A stretch of DNA of 64,000 nt from Aspidiotus rigidus. Its lineage: Eukaryota; Arthropoda; Insecta; Hemiptera; Diaspididae. The notes under the pieces were generated by a model that had not been told where the DNA came from, did no database searches, and saw nothing but the letters and a program-made list of their open reading frames with translations. Every line of letters starts with the position of its first letter. Position 1 is the first letter of the stretch. Both the position numbers and the translations under genes were made by a program. The stretch spans positions 3,702,501 to 3,766,500 of the forward strand of contig JAVHKY010000012.1 of the NCBI GenBank assembly GCA_035079385.1, written 5' to 3'. Positions 1 to 11,115 of the stretch are shown here, in pieces.

Positions 1-286
1 AGGCACATCAACCTAATCCATTCCTTCCTCTCGCTTACCTAACCTCCGCTCCATGTTGAGGAATTATCCCCGTCTCCACTGTTCCTCCTGTCCATACCTC
101 TTAACCCTCGGAAAATCATTTTCTGTCTTCTCTGAAGCCTTCTCTGCCCTCTCCAACAACTCAGAATCCATAACCAACACTCTAAACTTTTTTCGGTACA
201 CAGACTCTTCCAGATCTGTTCAACTCCAGTCCTTCTTCACGAGTTCATAAGCTCCTGTGTAATTGGATAACTCGTTGAAAAAAAAT
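1..286 (+). mobile_element. 3' end of a jockey-like LINE, truncated by window edge
   Basis: The peptide read around 53-250 (SALSNNSESITNTLNFF) recurs with substitutions at 1004-1110 (+) and in the minus-strand fragment at 35338-35690, so this is a dispersed family. The segment ends with AACTCGTTG followed by an A-rich tail (277-296), the same end seen in reverse complement at 35338-35370. In related copies this peptide follows the RNase H region, so this is probably the extreme C-terminus and 3' UTR of ORF2. No intact coding capacity is visible and the 5' part lies outside the window. The family assignment rests on the repeat relationship with copies that carry RNase H motifs, not on a domain inside this fragment. 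Confidence 0.55.
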
Positions 287-314
287 AATAAATAAATGTG
301 ACCCTGTCTACAGG

Positions 315-412
315 AACCCAGTTGAGCGATTCTGCAGGTCTACCACTGTATTGATGTGAGACCTTCCAATATCAGCGGAAGAGGTAGACCTGCAAGATCG
401 CTTAACTGGGTT
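315..412. repeat. Short hairpin with 30-bp arms
   Basis: Arms 315-344 and 383-412 are inverted copies (27 of 30 positions agree by my alignment), separated by 38 bases. It sits just after the A-rich tail of the preceding LINE fragment. It could be a tiny foldback element or a remnant of inverted terminal repeats; no target duplication is evident. Confidence 0.7.
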
Positions 413-639
413 TCGCAAATGAATAAAACCCTTTCATTCCCACTGGAAAAACATTATTGCTAATGATTTTTTCTCCCAGTTTCTGTGCTTGACAGATGAA
501 ATCCAAATCAGGTTTTAAGAATGGCTTCGTTTCCACTATCGATGGACTCACTATGTGATATCTGTTCCTGCTTTGCTCATCTCTCTCTTCTCCTCCCTCC
601 CTATGAAGTCCTCTTTCTGAATCTCTATCCTCTCCCCAA

Positions 640-1200
640 GCCATGCGAAATTCCTACTCTTCCAACCAAATCGTTTAGCACATTCTCATCCTCCTGCACA
701 CCTCAACACCTTCTCTATCATAAATAGCTTACCTCTGGATTCGTGATCATATCGGCATCCCAGAACACGACACAGTGGGTATCGTTGCAGCCACACGAGC
801 CCTGCTCCCCTCCTCTTCTCCGGCCTGTAACTTCCAATCTTACTATCGTTCTCTCACCAAATCTTTGGTCCTTTTACCCCCGAAATTTTTCTTCAGTCAA
901 GAAATCACCAATCTCCTGATCCTCTTCAGTTCGTTTCTCACTTGATGAAGAAATATAGTCATATAACGAATAAGAATTGGGCTCACTATCTCCTAAACCT
1001 CAGAAAATCATTTTCTTTCTCCTCTCAACTCGCCTCGTCGTCCTTTTCAACAACTCAGAATCCATTACTAACGCTCTAAACTTTTTTCGTTCGATAGACT
1101 CTGATAAATTTGCTAAACTTCAGTACTTCTTGCTAAGCTACGAGAAAAAAAACAAATCAATGAAACTCTTCCATTCTCACTGGGAAGAGCGTAGTTTCTA
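640..1200 (+). pseudogene. Decayed jockey-like LINE fragment (RNase H to 3' end)
   Basis: At 735-800 the translation reads IRDHIGIPEHD then VAATRA, which resembles the WIPGHxxxxxxDxVDxAAK block of LINE-encoded RNase H (compare 3529-3590 and 13320-13390 minus in this window). Downstream, 1004-1110 repeats the NNSESITNALNFF peptide found at 150-200. The reading frame is broken many times, so no product is expected. 5' and 3' limits are approximate; the tail lacks a clean poly-A. Low conservation suggests an old copy. Confidence 0.5.
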
Positions 1201-2084
1201 ACTTCACTTGCATTTCATACGGCGATTAAGAAGACTGATGGACGGAAGTCAACGGTTAATAGAGCCGGAGATCATTTACCTCCTCCGATGGTCGTAAATA
1301 CTAAAACAATTTCCTCTTAAGCAAGGTCCATTGAAAACATGGTTTTTAAAGTTACTGAGGAGAGTACCTACAAAACTAAGAATTTGATCGGGAGTGATAT
1401 TTTATTATTTGAAGAGTGAGAATAATACCCAAGTTACGATTAATTCGAGTAACATACTCTGGTTACCGTACAATTCATTTTCTATGACCATGAAGTTTCA
1501 CCAAAAGTACATCAGGCAGAAAATATGCTTTTTATAATACACGACTCGATTCCTACCAAAATAAACTGTCGAGGAAAAGATGAAGACCCATTCAAAGATG
1601 TGAATAAGAATCTCTTAGTAGAGGAGGATACCGTGTTATACATCATTCCCAATGAAAATTCATCTGGCACGCTAATTTTTTATTCTTATTTCTTTCTTTC
1701 TTCCTTTTTTTTTTTTATATTTATTTCAATTCAAACTTTATTTTATCTAGACCTCTATTCAAGTCCTCTCTGCCAGATTCAAGAACTTCTCTTTAATAAG
1801 TGACCCGGTCTTCATTAATTTTGTATGTTCCCGCCTGGATTTACGCCTGAAATTTTCATCGGTTTCTCAAATTTTACGAACATACTTCCTATAATAAACA
1901 TACTTACGATACATTTTGGCGATGAAAAAAAAAAAATTATTATTATCATCTATTTTTACCAATTTTCAAAATATAATAATTTTCCAAGGCATACATACGA
2001 TCTTGGGGGTCTGCAAAATAAATTCAGGAAAAACATTTTCAGTTTTTTTCAAATACCTAAGTACCTACCTAACAATTTAAAATA
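1201..2084. other. No gene recognised
   Basis: AT-rich sequence with T-runs (1700-1725). Short open frames here (1525-1803, 1825-2085) have no recognisable motif and contain homopolymer-driven low complexity; I see nothing that supports coding. Confidence 0.6.
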
Positions 2085-2425
2085 GTTATGAAGACGTAAA
2101 TTTTACATACGGTGGCCTGTAATTAAAATAAAGAAAAAAAAATAATAAATAAATATTTGATACACATACAGTAGGTACGAAGTGATGTAAGTTTTACGTA
2201 CGGCGGCCTGTAATTGAAATAAAGAAAAAAAAAATAAAGATAAATAATTTTTGTATTAATAAAAAAACAATTTGTACACATCAAGTGGGCACATTAATGA
2301 TGTAAGTTCTACGTACGGTGGTGGCCTGAAATTGAAATAGACATAAAAAAAATTTATTAATGATGAGTAGACCGATTAGAACACGTCATACAATACTTTA
2401 CGGAGTGAATTTTACGTACGGTGGC
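2085..2425. repeat. Four tandem units around an ACGTACGGTGGCCTG core
   Basis: The core TTTTACGTACGGNGGCCTG followed by AATTGAAATA and an A-run recurs near 2098, 2193, 2308 and 2409 (spacing about 95-115 bases). The copies have drifted and carry different AT-rich spacers. A looser relative of the core is near 2980. Function unknown; probably a small minisatellite. Confidence 0.75.
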
Positions 2426-3469
2426 CTGCAAAAGAAAATATCAAGATTCTTCTCAAGTTATCAGGAAAAAAACTCAAGAAAAAAAATTCATTAAATATTT
2501 CAGTGTACTGAATATTTGAATGATATAATGAAGGTGTCTACTGGAACAAAAAATATTGATCGAAATGTTTCACCTTTTCGCACAGAACGTGACGGCTTTT
2601 CAATCACCAATGAGAAAATATTGGAGAGAACGATTTTTTTCGATAACGAATTAACCTAATAGCAGTGCTTCCAAATTTTGATTTTCAATAAATTGGGATA
2701 AGATTGGTATAAAAACTGTTTGGATTTCACGTTACTTTACCTACGTAACTCCTTGATGTTTGAACATCAGGTGAATTGAATTCAAAATTTATTTTCTTTC
2801 GGTTTTTTAGACGAATTGGTTTCATTCAACGGTTATGAAATTTTTCATAGATAGACACCCTCAATTACCTACGTATAACGAAGATCGGTCGCTGTAATCA
2901 AAACAAATTATAAGTAATAAAATTATTATTTTTACAATTTAATATTTTTTTATTCAGTACTCCTGAGTTACTAACCTACTTACGGTGATGATTGCCTACA
3001 ATCAAGCATATAAAACAAAAAAAATAATATTATCATCAAATTTTCAAAATAGGTATCGAAAAAATTTTCGATTTTTCGAAAATAGGTTGATACTATACGT
3101 ACGCTTGAGCCAAATAAACACAGTACATCAAGAAAAGTACGGTCGCTAACAGGAAAAAATTTTTCATCATTTTTGTTGGAATAAAAAATACGCGTAGAAT
3201 AAAGAGAGAATAACCGAACGATATAACGATATACCCGAAAAACTGTCAACTTGAATGAGTCGTCTAAGAAGAGTGACTAAAGTGATCGAAGTTCAGAGGA
3301 AAATTGAAAGCAGTTTTTGACGATTGAGGATTTCTCACTTATCTGTAAATAAGAATGTCATGAAAGCTGGTAGGTACTATCGATGTAAATACCATTTCTT
3401 ACAGTGCAATCTCTGTTGCGAGAATTTCGTGTTGTTTAAATTCAAACTGAACTAACACAGATACCATCA
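2426..3469. other. No gene recognised
   Basis: About 1 kb of AT-rich sequence with scattered TACCTAC motifs. I find no splice-flanked exon, RNA gene or repeat edge that I can defend. Confidence 0.6.
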
Positions 3470-4167
3470 TTCAAAGAATCCACATCATCATCAACACCAT
3501 AACACAAGCTACATCATCCGTAATCCTGGTGTGGATTCCTTCACACATCGGACTAAAACAGAGCAATATAGTAGACAAAGCAGCCAAAGACTCAACCAAT
3601 TTCAACACCGTGACCCTGTCATGGAAAATTCCAGCGTCTGATATCAAAAACCACCACTGCCCCAAAATACTTAAAAAATGGTCTTACCTATGGTCTAACC
3701 AACTTGAAAACAAACTCCTCCCTATCAAGGCTAACCCTCTCAAACCCACAACTGGCAGACTATCTAGAAAAGAAATATCCGTTCTAACCCGCCTCAGAAT
3801 AGGACACACCCGACTCACCCACTCACACCTTCTTTCACGTTCAGAACCACCCAACCGTCCAAAATGTCTCTTCAATACAATAGACATAAACCATATTTTT
3901 ACATGCCTTGAACTTACAACTTTATGAAACTCACTAAACATACCCCACTCTAGAATACAAGCACTCAAAAATGACACTTCATACACACAACTCGTACAAT
4001 ACCTAACCTCAGCCGAACTTTTCTCTCTACTTTAAAACCTTAAACTATCTATAAAATTATATAGTAAAATTAGCCTTTAAGATGACTGTACCTTTAATGT
4101 AATGGTGTATATCAAGCTAATAGCCCAAAGCGTAGCTTAAAAGCTTGTAAAAAAAAAAAAAAAAAAA
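3470..4167 (+). pseudogene. 5'-truncated jockey-like LINE: RNase H C-terminus, 3' UTR and poly-A
   Basis: The frame from about 3490 to 3927 encodes VWIPSHIGLKQSNIVDKAAK, which is the last active-site block of a retroelement RNase H, then the SRLRIGHTxxTHxHLL-type block (here TRLRIGHTRLTHSHLL) and PPNRPKC, typical of the C-terminal end of jockey-clade ORF2. The protein would normally be far longer, so only the terminal about 130 residues remain. A noncoding tail follows and ends in an uninterrupted A-run (4149-4167), giving the + orientation. The last bases before the A-run (AATAGCCCAAAGCGTAGCTTAA) closely match 20562-20590, so both copies belong to one family. I could not define a target duplication. 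Confidence 0.8.
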
Positions 4168-4683
4168 GATTCTCTAGACCTGGGTCAAATAATGGATCGC
4201 ACGAAATCAGGATACGAAATGAGTTGTTGTATGGTAGGTACTTAGACGATCTGAAAACAGATGCTACCACATTTCTACATCAAGACTTTGTCACATTGGT
4301 TGTTTACTGTTTACAATGCTGTATTCTCAAATGCTTCGAAAATTATCGAAGAAGAAAATTTTGATACTTCCTCAGAATTCAAGTAGGCCTAGTATCTAAA
4401 AAGGAGAAAAAAAGAGTCTTTTATGAATTTATGCACAATAGTATAGTAACCTTTTCTAAATCCTTTTAGACATGAAATCTTGAAAATTTTTAACGCTCGA
4501 GAAAAACGTAAATCGAAAGGCTGCAGTAAGAGGTGAATCTAAAATAAGGTATTTTCATGCTAATATTGTAGGATGAGATTAGCTAAATGAGGGTAGAAAC
4601 CGATAAATTTTTAGTTTTAGAACACGATTTAAAATAAGAACTTTCTCCAGAGCCTATGCAGAGGAGAACGCCAAAAATACGAG
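4168..4683. other. No gene recognised
   Basis: Spacer between the LINE poly-A and the inverted-repeat element. Nothing recognisable on either strand. Confidence 0.6.
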
Positions 4684-4781
4684 GCCACAGTGGTTCAATA
4701 TTGAAAAAAGGTGAACTTTATTATTTTTTTTTTCTACATTGCATAAAAGGAAGTGAGGGTAATGTTTTTTTAATGAATTTT

Positions 4782-5330
4782 GGTCGCTGAATTCATTTTT
4801 AGAGGTATTTCCATGTTAACCCCTTACCCAGAGATGCCACAGGGGGCTTCACATAGTCAAAATTTGAATTGATACCTTCCCTAGATGGTTATTGGGTAAA
4901 AACTTGCATAGGGGGGTTTTTTGGGTCGCTGAATTCATTTTTAGGGTTAGTGTCATGTTAACCCCTCACTAAGAGATGCCACAGGGGGCTTCACATAGTC
5001 AAAATTTGAATTGATACCTTCCGTAGATGATTATTGGGTAAAAACTTGCATAGGGGTTTTTTTTGGGTCGCTGAATTCATTTTTGGGGTTAGTTTCATGT
5101 TAACCCCTCACTAATGCCACAGGCGGCTTCACATAGTCAAAATTTGAATTGATACCTCCCGTAGATGATTATTGGGTAAAAACTTGCATAGGGGGTATTT
5201 GGGTCGCTGAATTCATTTTTGGGGTTAGTTTTAAGTTAACCCTTCATAAAAAGGAGCCACAAGGGGTCAACACCTTTCAAATTTGAAATAATATTTTTAT
5301 GAAAAGTATAGAGGGGTCACAATTAATTTT
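4782..5330 (+). repeat. Tandem array of ~140-bp units
   Basis: Units begin with GGTCGCTGAATTCATTTTTA/G at 4782, 4923, 5066 and 5202 (steps 141, 143, 136). Each contains ATGCCACAGG, CACATAGTCAAAATTTGAA and ATTGGGTAAAAACTTGCATA. The fourth unit diverges after about 60 bases, and a fifth, more diverged relative is at about 5764-5855. Low divergence between units 2 and 3 suggests recent expansion or gene conversion. Confidence 0.9.
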
Positions 5331-5409
5331 TTTAGCGGGGAACCCGCTATCCATTTTGTTAGGAGATTACATCCTCAGAAAACGTCCGCGTCCGCGAAGT
5401 TAGTAACCT

Positions 5410-5615
5410 AAGGTTAGGTTAGGTTACGGGACTTAGAAGAATTTCGAGTCTCGAGCTATTTATGATAGGAGGGGGACTTAGAAGAATTTCAAGTCTCGAG
5501 CTATATATAATAGGGGGGGGGGGGGACTTGGAAGAATTGTGACTTCCGAGCTATATATGATAGAAGGGGGACTTAGAAGAATTTCGACTCTCGAGCTATA
5601 TATGATAGGAGGGAA
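5410..5615. repeat. Four ~50-bp tandem units with a CGAGCTATATATGATAG core
   Basis: The block GGGACTTAGAAGAATTTC plus CTCGAGCTATATATGATAG occurs four times here and again, partly inverted, at 10930-11115; a single fragment is at about 6408. The third unit contains a run of about 14 G. This is a dispersed minisatellite family. Confidence 0.85.
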
Positions 5616-6217
5616 TGTAGAATGATAATTTCGATTTGAATTATATGACAAGATTATCAACTCAGTTCCACACCATCTGAGAGGTCGAGTTAAGGAATTG
5701 CGGGTTCCCCGCTGCCATTGCAACGTCTGGAAAGGCTTCTATTTTTTTTTAGTTATTTTCGACTTGACCCTTCATGAAAAGGTACCACAAGGGGTTAACA
5801 CTATTGAAATTCGAAACAATAATTTTGTGATAATTTGTTGGGTGAAAAACTAGTTTGGGTAGACTTGAAATCTCTTGAATAGATACGAGAAGAAACATAG
5901 CAGCTTGTATTGAATAAAGAGTAATTTAAATACAAAATGTAACAAATTCATGAGTATCCACCCATGCACGAATTTATTTAAATTATTGTTGAAAAAATTG
6001 AAAAAGTCGAAAATAAAACTAATTGGAAAGATCTCAAGTAGACGTGGAAATCTAAAATTTGTCAACTCGTGATAGAAAAAGAAGTGTAATATTTGTTTTC
6101 AGTTTTTGAAGAGGCATACATTAGATTAAAAAAATTGTCTGGCATAGCCAAATAAATGAAAATCATGTTCCATGTCTTTTATATTTTATCAGTCATCCTG
6201 AAATATTTCAGTCTAGG

Positions 6218-6620
6218 CTTCTACTACGTCAAGTGTTCGTGAGATATTATTCGTTTACCCCTTTACCTATCTTGGCGTCGTATAAGTCTTGTATGAGAAA
6301 TATTTTGAGGTAATCGTGGGTGTTCTATATTTTGAGGTATCAACTTTCGGTGGGGCGAACGAGCGATCTCGCTGTTGTATTGGAATGGTATGAGACAATT
6401 CAAGTTTAGGGGACTTGGAGAAATTTCGACTATTCAGCCTTTATTTATTTAATTATTTAATTATTCAATTATTCAATTATTTAATTATTTAATTATTCAA
6501 TTATTTAATTATTTAATTTTTAATTATTTAATTATTCAATTATTTAATTATTTAATTATTCAATTATTTTATTATTTTATTATTTAATTATTTAATTATT
6601 TAATTATTTAATTATTTAAT

Positions 6621-6652
<32 letters not shown>

Positions 6653-6872
6653 TTCATTTATTTTTTTATTATTAATTCTTCTACTAGGTCAAGTGTTCGT
6701 GAGATATTATTCGTTTACCCCTTTACCTATCTTGGCGTCGTATAAGTCTTGTATGAGAAATATTTTGAGGTAATTGTGGGTGTTCTATATTTTGAGGTAT
6801 CAACTTTCGTGGGGCGAACGAGCGATCTCGCTGTTGTATTGGAATGGTATGAGAAAATTCAAGTCTTCTATG
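6218..6872 (+). repeat. Direct duplication of ~183 bp flanking an AT microsatellite
   Basis: 6218-6400 and 6678-6862 are nearly identical (both contain GTCAAGTGTTCGTGAGATAT and GGGGCGAACGAGCGATCTCG, with single-base changes). They are separated by an ATTTAATTATT-type microsatellite. A third partial block with CGCGAACGAGCGGCTCGC follows at 6887. The arrangement suggests a larger repeat unit of about 460 bp that duplicated recently. Confidence 0.85.
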
Positions 6873-7118
6873 AGAAATATGAGGTAGCGCGAACGAGCGG
6901 CTCGCTGTTGTATTTTCTAATTATCAATTATATTAATTATTTAATTATTTATTTATTTAATTATTTAATTATTCAATTATTTAATTATTTAATTATTTAA
7001 CTATTTAATTATTTAATTATTCAATTATTTATTTATTTATTTAATTATTCAATTATATTAATTATTTAAATATTTATTTATTTAATTATTAATTAATTAA
7101 TTAATTATTTATTATTAT
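6437..7118. repeat. AT microsatellite blocks (AATTATTT/AATTATTC)
   Basis: Two blocks, 6437-6670 and 6915-7118, consist almost entirely of AATTATTTAATTATTC and TTTA repeats. Open frames seen across them are low-complexity artefacts. Confidence 0.9.
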
Positions 7119-7176
7119 TACGCGGGGTGTACTCGCGAATTTCTGAATCACCCACGGGGTAGAGATTTCTCTTGAC

Positions 7177-7204
7177 GGGGGGTGGGGGGTGGGGGGGTGG
7201 GGGG
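7177..7204 (+). other. G-quadruplex-type motif
   Basis: Four uninterrupted G-runs of 6, 6, 7 and 6 bases are separated by single T residues, matching the strict G-quadruplex pattern with one-base loops. It lies between two copies of GTGTACTCGCGA (7127 and 7204), i.e. within a small direct duplication. Confidence 0.85.
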
Positions 7205-8325
7205 TGTACTCGCGAGTTTCAAAATCGGGGTCTGGCGAGAGAAAAGACATGGAACATGTCAAAAAGAACTCGTATCCAGTGCAGTGTAAGAAGATACATG
7301 CACAGTAATGTAGGGTTGCGCGTACGTAGGCCTCGCGAGTCAGCAGTTTTGTGTTTTCTCTGCGGTTACGCCATTTTGAACGAACCCCGCAGACGAAGTG
7401 GTGGCTAGCGGCAGGAAGGGACTGCACAAGGCGTTGACCTCACTGCACCTTACGGTACCTGACTTGGTGCGTCCTGAAGCGTCCTTCTAAACTAAATCAA
7501 TCAATTAAAGGTTGAACCCCTTGAAGGCGCATGGATAGGCAACTGTACATGCTTATGCGCTAGATTTTTACTATGTTGTTTTTTAATGCCATTATTCCCA
7601 GGAATTGTGCAGAACCCCGGCTATGCTCTGAAATAGCGCGTGTTTTCATGGTAAAACAATTTACTGAATTTTTGGACCTCTGTAATGGTGAGCTCAAATT
7701 GGGGCAAATATGAGTTGATTGAATTTTGCAAATACACGAAAAGTTGGGATGTCCTAAGTGCTTTCGAATTGCGTATGTCTCCATGTCCAACAAACACCTT
7801 CATTTTTTGATTAAAGTTCACCTTTTTTCAATTTTGAACCACTGTGGCGGGCGAGGGTAGTAAATAGTGACTTGAAGGATTTTCGTTGAAAACTATATTA
7901 GGTAGAATGGTGATATATGAACGGAGGAAAATTATGAAATTCAAAAATAATATGACGAATGGTTGGAGGAAAAAAATTTTCAATATTTTAGCTCGGAAGC
8001 TTTTTCGATGCTTTATATTTTCTCAACTACTGCTTCAATGTTTTCAGGTCATATGAGCTTCTCTTTTTTTTATCGAGCATTACAGTTGCACTTACAGGCT
8101 AGGTATTTGCTCGGTGTAACTTACGTTACGAACTCAAATTTAAGTCGCGATGGTGAATGAACGAATATCAAAAGTAGGTGTTTACATGTGGTCGTAAAAT
8201 TGATTGGTCCGTAGATAAGTTAAAGTTGAGTCGATGGTGACGGAGGTATTTTTTGGTGCGAAGCTGGTGTTAGATACCTAGCATGATTGAGCGCGTAAGT
8301 TGTAAAATAGGGTATGTAAAAAAAA
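7205..8325. other. No gene recognised
   Basis: 7205-7460 is locally CpG-rich and could be a promoter-like island, but I see no exon. 7461-8325 contains the right end of the inverted-repeat element (to 7848), then unremarkable AT-rich sequence. Confidence 0.5.
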
Positions 8326-9389
8326 ATGATCTAAATATTATTTTACATACTCGGACGAACAAATATAGCCTGTATGCGTATTTTTCTCACTCCTCGTTTT
8401 CCGAGGTACCACCCCTCCCTAATCTAAAAAGCTCGTCTATCTCGAGAAATATTGACTTCTTGAAAAAACATTTCAAACAAAAGTTGTTCCATTAAATCTC
8501 CTCTACAACTTTACTTCTTATGAAAATTTCATTTTGAGCAATCCTCGCGCTTCAAATTTGAAAAAACATGGTAGAAAAAAGAAAGAATTACAATTTTTCA
8601 CATTTTTATCAAGCATACAGTCACAAAAAATGTTTAGAATTCAGTTTCCTATCGAATGAGTATCAAGACGAGACGACTTCACCCCATCCCTCCCTCATTT
8701 CAAAAGATCTACCCCCGCCCCTCCTCTTGCCTCGCAAACATTTGATTAATGATAAATTTTCAAAAAAAGATGCTTTATTTCAATGTATCATGATTGTTCA
8801 CTTCACCTTTTTACCTTAAATTTAGAAATTCCTTGAAAAAGTACCTGCCTTAAGAAGTTACAAGTTCTAGCTCAGAGGAGATCAATTGAGATTAATTTTC
8901 AATTTCCTGTTCAGCTTTTACATCATCAGCTCAGAAGGGTAACATAATAGGCTGGAGGTTAGACTTATTATTACTATTCAAAACCTCGATTTTGACAAGG
9001 AGGAGGGGCGGGGGTGGATCTTTTGAAATGAGGGAGGGGTGAGGTGAAGTCGTCTCGTCTTGATACTCATTCGAAAGGAAACTGAATTCTAAACATTTTT
9101 TGTGACTGTATGTTTGATAAAAATGTAAAAAATTGTAATTCTTTTTTTCTACCATGTTTTTTTCAAATTTGAAGCGCGAGGATTGCTCAAAATGAAATTT
9201 TCATAAGAGGCAAAGTTGTAGAGGGGACATAATGGAACAACTTCTGTTTGAATTTTTTTTTTCAAAAAGTCAATATTTCGAGCTTTTTAGATTAGGGGGG
9301 GGGGTAGTACCTCGGAAAACAGAGAGTGAGAAAAAGAGGCATACAGGGAATATTTGTTCGTCTGAGTATGTGAAATAATAATCAATCAT
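8326..9389. repeat. Large inverted repeat, ~400-bp arms and ~265-bp spacer
   Basis: 8326-8730 and 8995-9389 are inverted copies with scattered substitutions and a few indels. Both arms read, outward to centre, ACATACTCNGACGAAC, then TCGAGAAATATTGACTT-like sequence, then a 60-codon frame beginning MVEK (8568 on +, 9155 on -). That frame shares HKKCLEFSFLSNEYQDETTS. RNA across it could form a long hairpin. It may be a foldback transposon or an inverted duplication; no terminal target duplication was found. The open frame is preserved in both arms but has no recognisable domain. Confidence 0.8.
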
Positions 9390-10929
9390 AAAATTGTTTT
9401 CAACAGCCACATCGAGCGGACGGGTTTTTCTGTACAATTCGGACCCTACTAATTTCCTGATTAAAATGTTCTTGGACTGTTTTTCCCAGAAAGAGTACCA
9501 ACGATTGGAGCATAATATAGTAATCCTTCCAACCATCTTATTTTAGTTTTCTGGCCTCCGAGATTATATTTGTGACTTCTTGTACTTCCTTTCTAGTCTT
9601 ACTGTCACCTCAATCAGAACTCCTTCCCCTTTTTATTATATTGTCCTGTACAATGGTGATTTCTTAACTGATTGATCTCATTTTATTTCACTTTATTCCA
9701 TCGTTAACTCTCAATTTTAGTCTCTAGTCTTTTTGTCATTCATATCATTTCATCTTATCTAGCTATTAATTGTACTTTTTCATTCCACTATTGGTTGCCT
9801 TCGGTTAGTTTTCGTCTCAACAGTTTAACTTTGTTGCAGTACCTAGTTTTTTCCTGCCTTCCACACCGATGGCTCCGGTGTTTGCCCTTGCGTAGATCAG
9901 TACGTACGAGTATTTTCGTTCGTATTTTATCAATAAGATAAAACTATATTTCCAATTGTATGAGCAGGAATTAGGTCCTGACTCAGTGCTTTGCTCGGGT
10001 TGAAATTTTTCGTAATCAGAATTTCATTTTCTTTCGACGAAAATTCTACATTTACGATATTTCTACTCAACTCTCTGCTGAAGATTGGAAATGATGATAG
10101 ATTTACCCATCGTCTTGTTTAAACATTTACACAAGTGATTCTTCGTCGCTGAAAATCTGGTGTGAAAGTAAGCGAATAACCGTGTTTGGCTTCGTAAATT
10201 CAAACGTCAAGGTAGTCGTTAACATACATACCTTACTAAAACTGCGCGATTGTAGGTACAATTCTGACTTGGGCTTCAGCTTACAGACAAAACATCATGG
10301 TTCAGAAAACGTCGAGACAGTAATAGGGAACATACAAAGAGAATAAAAACATAATATAGTAAAACGGAGACATGATATGAGACCAAAAACATTCACGCAA
10401 TAGGACGACTTTTCTTCTCACAATGCGAAACTCATCGAGAGAGTCACTCCGTCTCTTTAGATTAAATACCATTGACCTGTCAATCAAGCCAAATATTTGT
10501 AGAATGAACAATAAACCTCCGATTATGAATTCTATCACTATAACGTCACATCACCTGATAAAAATACCCATAATCCAATAAGGAAACAGTCATTTAAAAC
10601 TTAATCCACTCCCCCTGCTCATCTTCTAGAGGCTATAACAGATGTTTCTGCGGTCTTTGCAAATTTATATTTCGATTACTTCGCTGAATATTCTCACCTA
10701 TTTCAATATGATTAGGCGTAACCTACAGAATCGTCTAAACTCAATTGGGAACGCGCAGAGGAATTACTACGACTACAACTTATCTAAGTCTCGAAAAGAC
10801 CCATCCGGTAGTTTTGGAGGGGATCCGTGAAAAAAATGATATTGAGAATTCAGACAGCCTAGTTCGAGATAAAGCAAGTTTAAAGAAGGCCTAGACCTAC
10901 TATAAGCCTATTATAATATAGTTTGAGAG
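9390..10929. other. No gene recognised; possible retroelement tail
   Basis: 9560-9930 is T/C-rich and ends near a small stem CACCGATGGCTCCGGTG (9869-9885) followed by TTTGCCCTTGCGTAGATCAG, reminiscent of a retroelement 3' region, but I cannot assign it. 9930-10929 holds nothing I recognise. Confidence 0.35.
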
Positions 10930-11115
10930 TCTACATTTTTCTCGAATCTCGAGCTATATATGATAGGAAGGGGACTTAGAAAACTTTCGACTCTCAAGCC
11001 ATATATGATAGAAGAGGGACTTGGACAAATTCCTATCATATATGGCTCGAGAGTCGTAATTTTTCCAAGTCCCTCTCCTATCATGTAATATGGCTAGATA
11101 ATCGAAACATTTTCC
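10930..11115. repeat. Head-to-head copies of the CGAGCTATATATGATAG minisatellite
   Basis: Two + units (10944-11031) are followed directly by inverted units (11031-11115; CCTATCATATATGGCTCGAG). Same family as 5410-5615. The head-to-head join makes a potential hairpin around 11028. Confidence 0.8.

Larger units (their letters stand above)
4684..7848. mobile_element. Non-coding 3.2-kb element with 37-bp terminal inverted repeats
   Basis: The first 37 bases (4684-4720) and the reverse complement of the last 37 (7812-7848) agree at 36 of 37 positions. The end GCCACAGTGGTTCAA resembles hAT-type ends (CAGTGGTT), but I could not find an 8-bp target duplication on either side, so the superfamily is uncertain. 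The interior has no transposase; it is made of tandem repeats (4782-5330, 5410-5615), a 183-bp direct duplication (6218/6678), AT microsatellite blocks and a G-run cluster. It is best read as a non-autonomous element or an inverted-repeat-bounded repeat island. Confidence 0.55.

Noticed and set aside
2085..2425. CRISPR-like array
   Set aside because: Units are diverged, spacers are not uniform, and the genome is eukaryotic; it is a minisatellite.
3470..4167. Target-site duplication for the LINE copy (AGAATC / AGATTC)
   Set aside because: The candidate bases do not match exactly and lie at uncertain edges.
7101..7427. Minus-strand ORF of 108 codons with a P/H-rich stretch
   Set aside because: The stretch is the translated G-run cluster on the opposite strand; no other support.
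4684..7848. Calling the inverted-repeat island a hAT element outright
   Set aside because: Ends look hAT-like (CAGTGGTT) but no 8-bp duplication is found under several choices of end, and there is no transposase.
9869..9885. Rho-independent-type terminator or regulatory stem (CACCGATGGCTCCGGTG)
   Set aside because: Eukaryotic context; the stem is short and more likely part of a retroelement tail.
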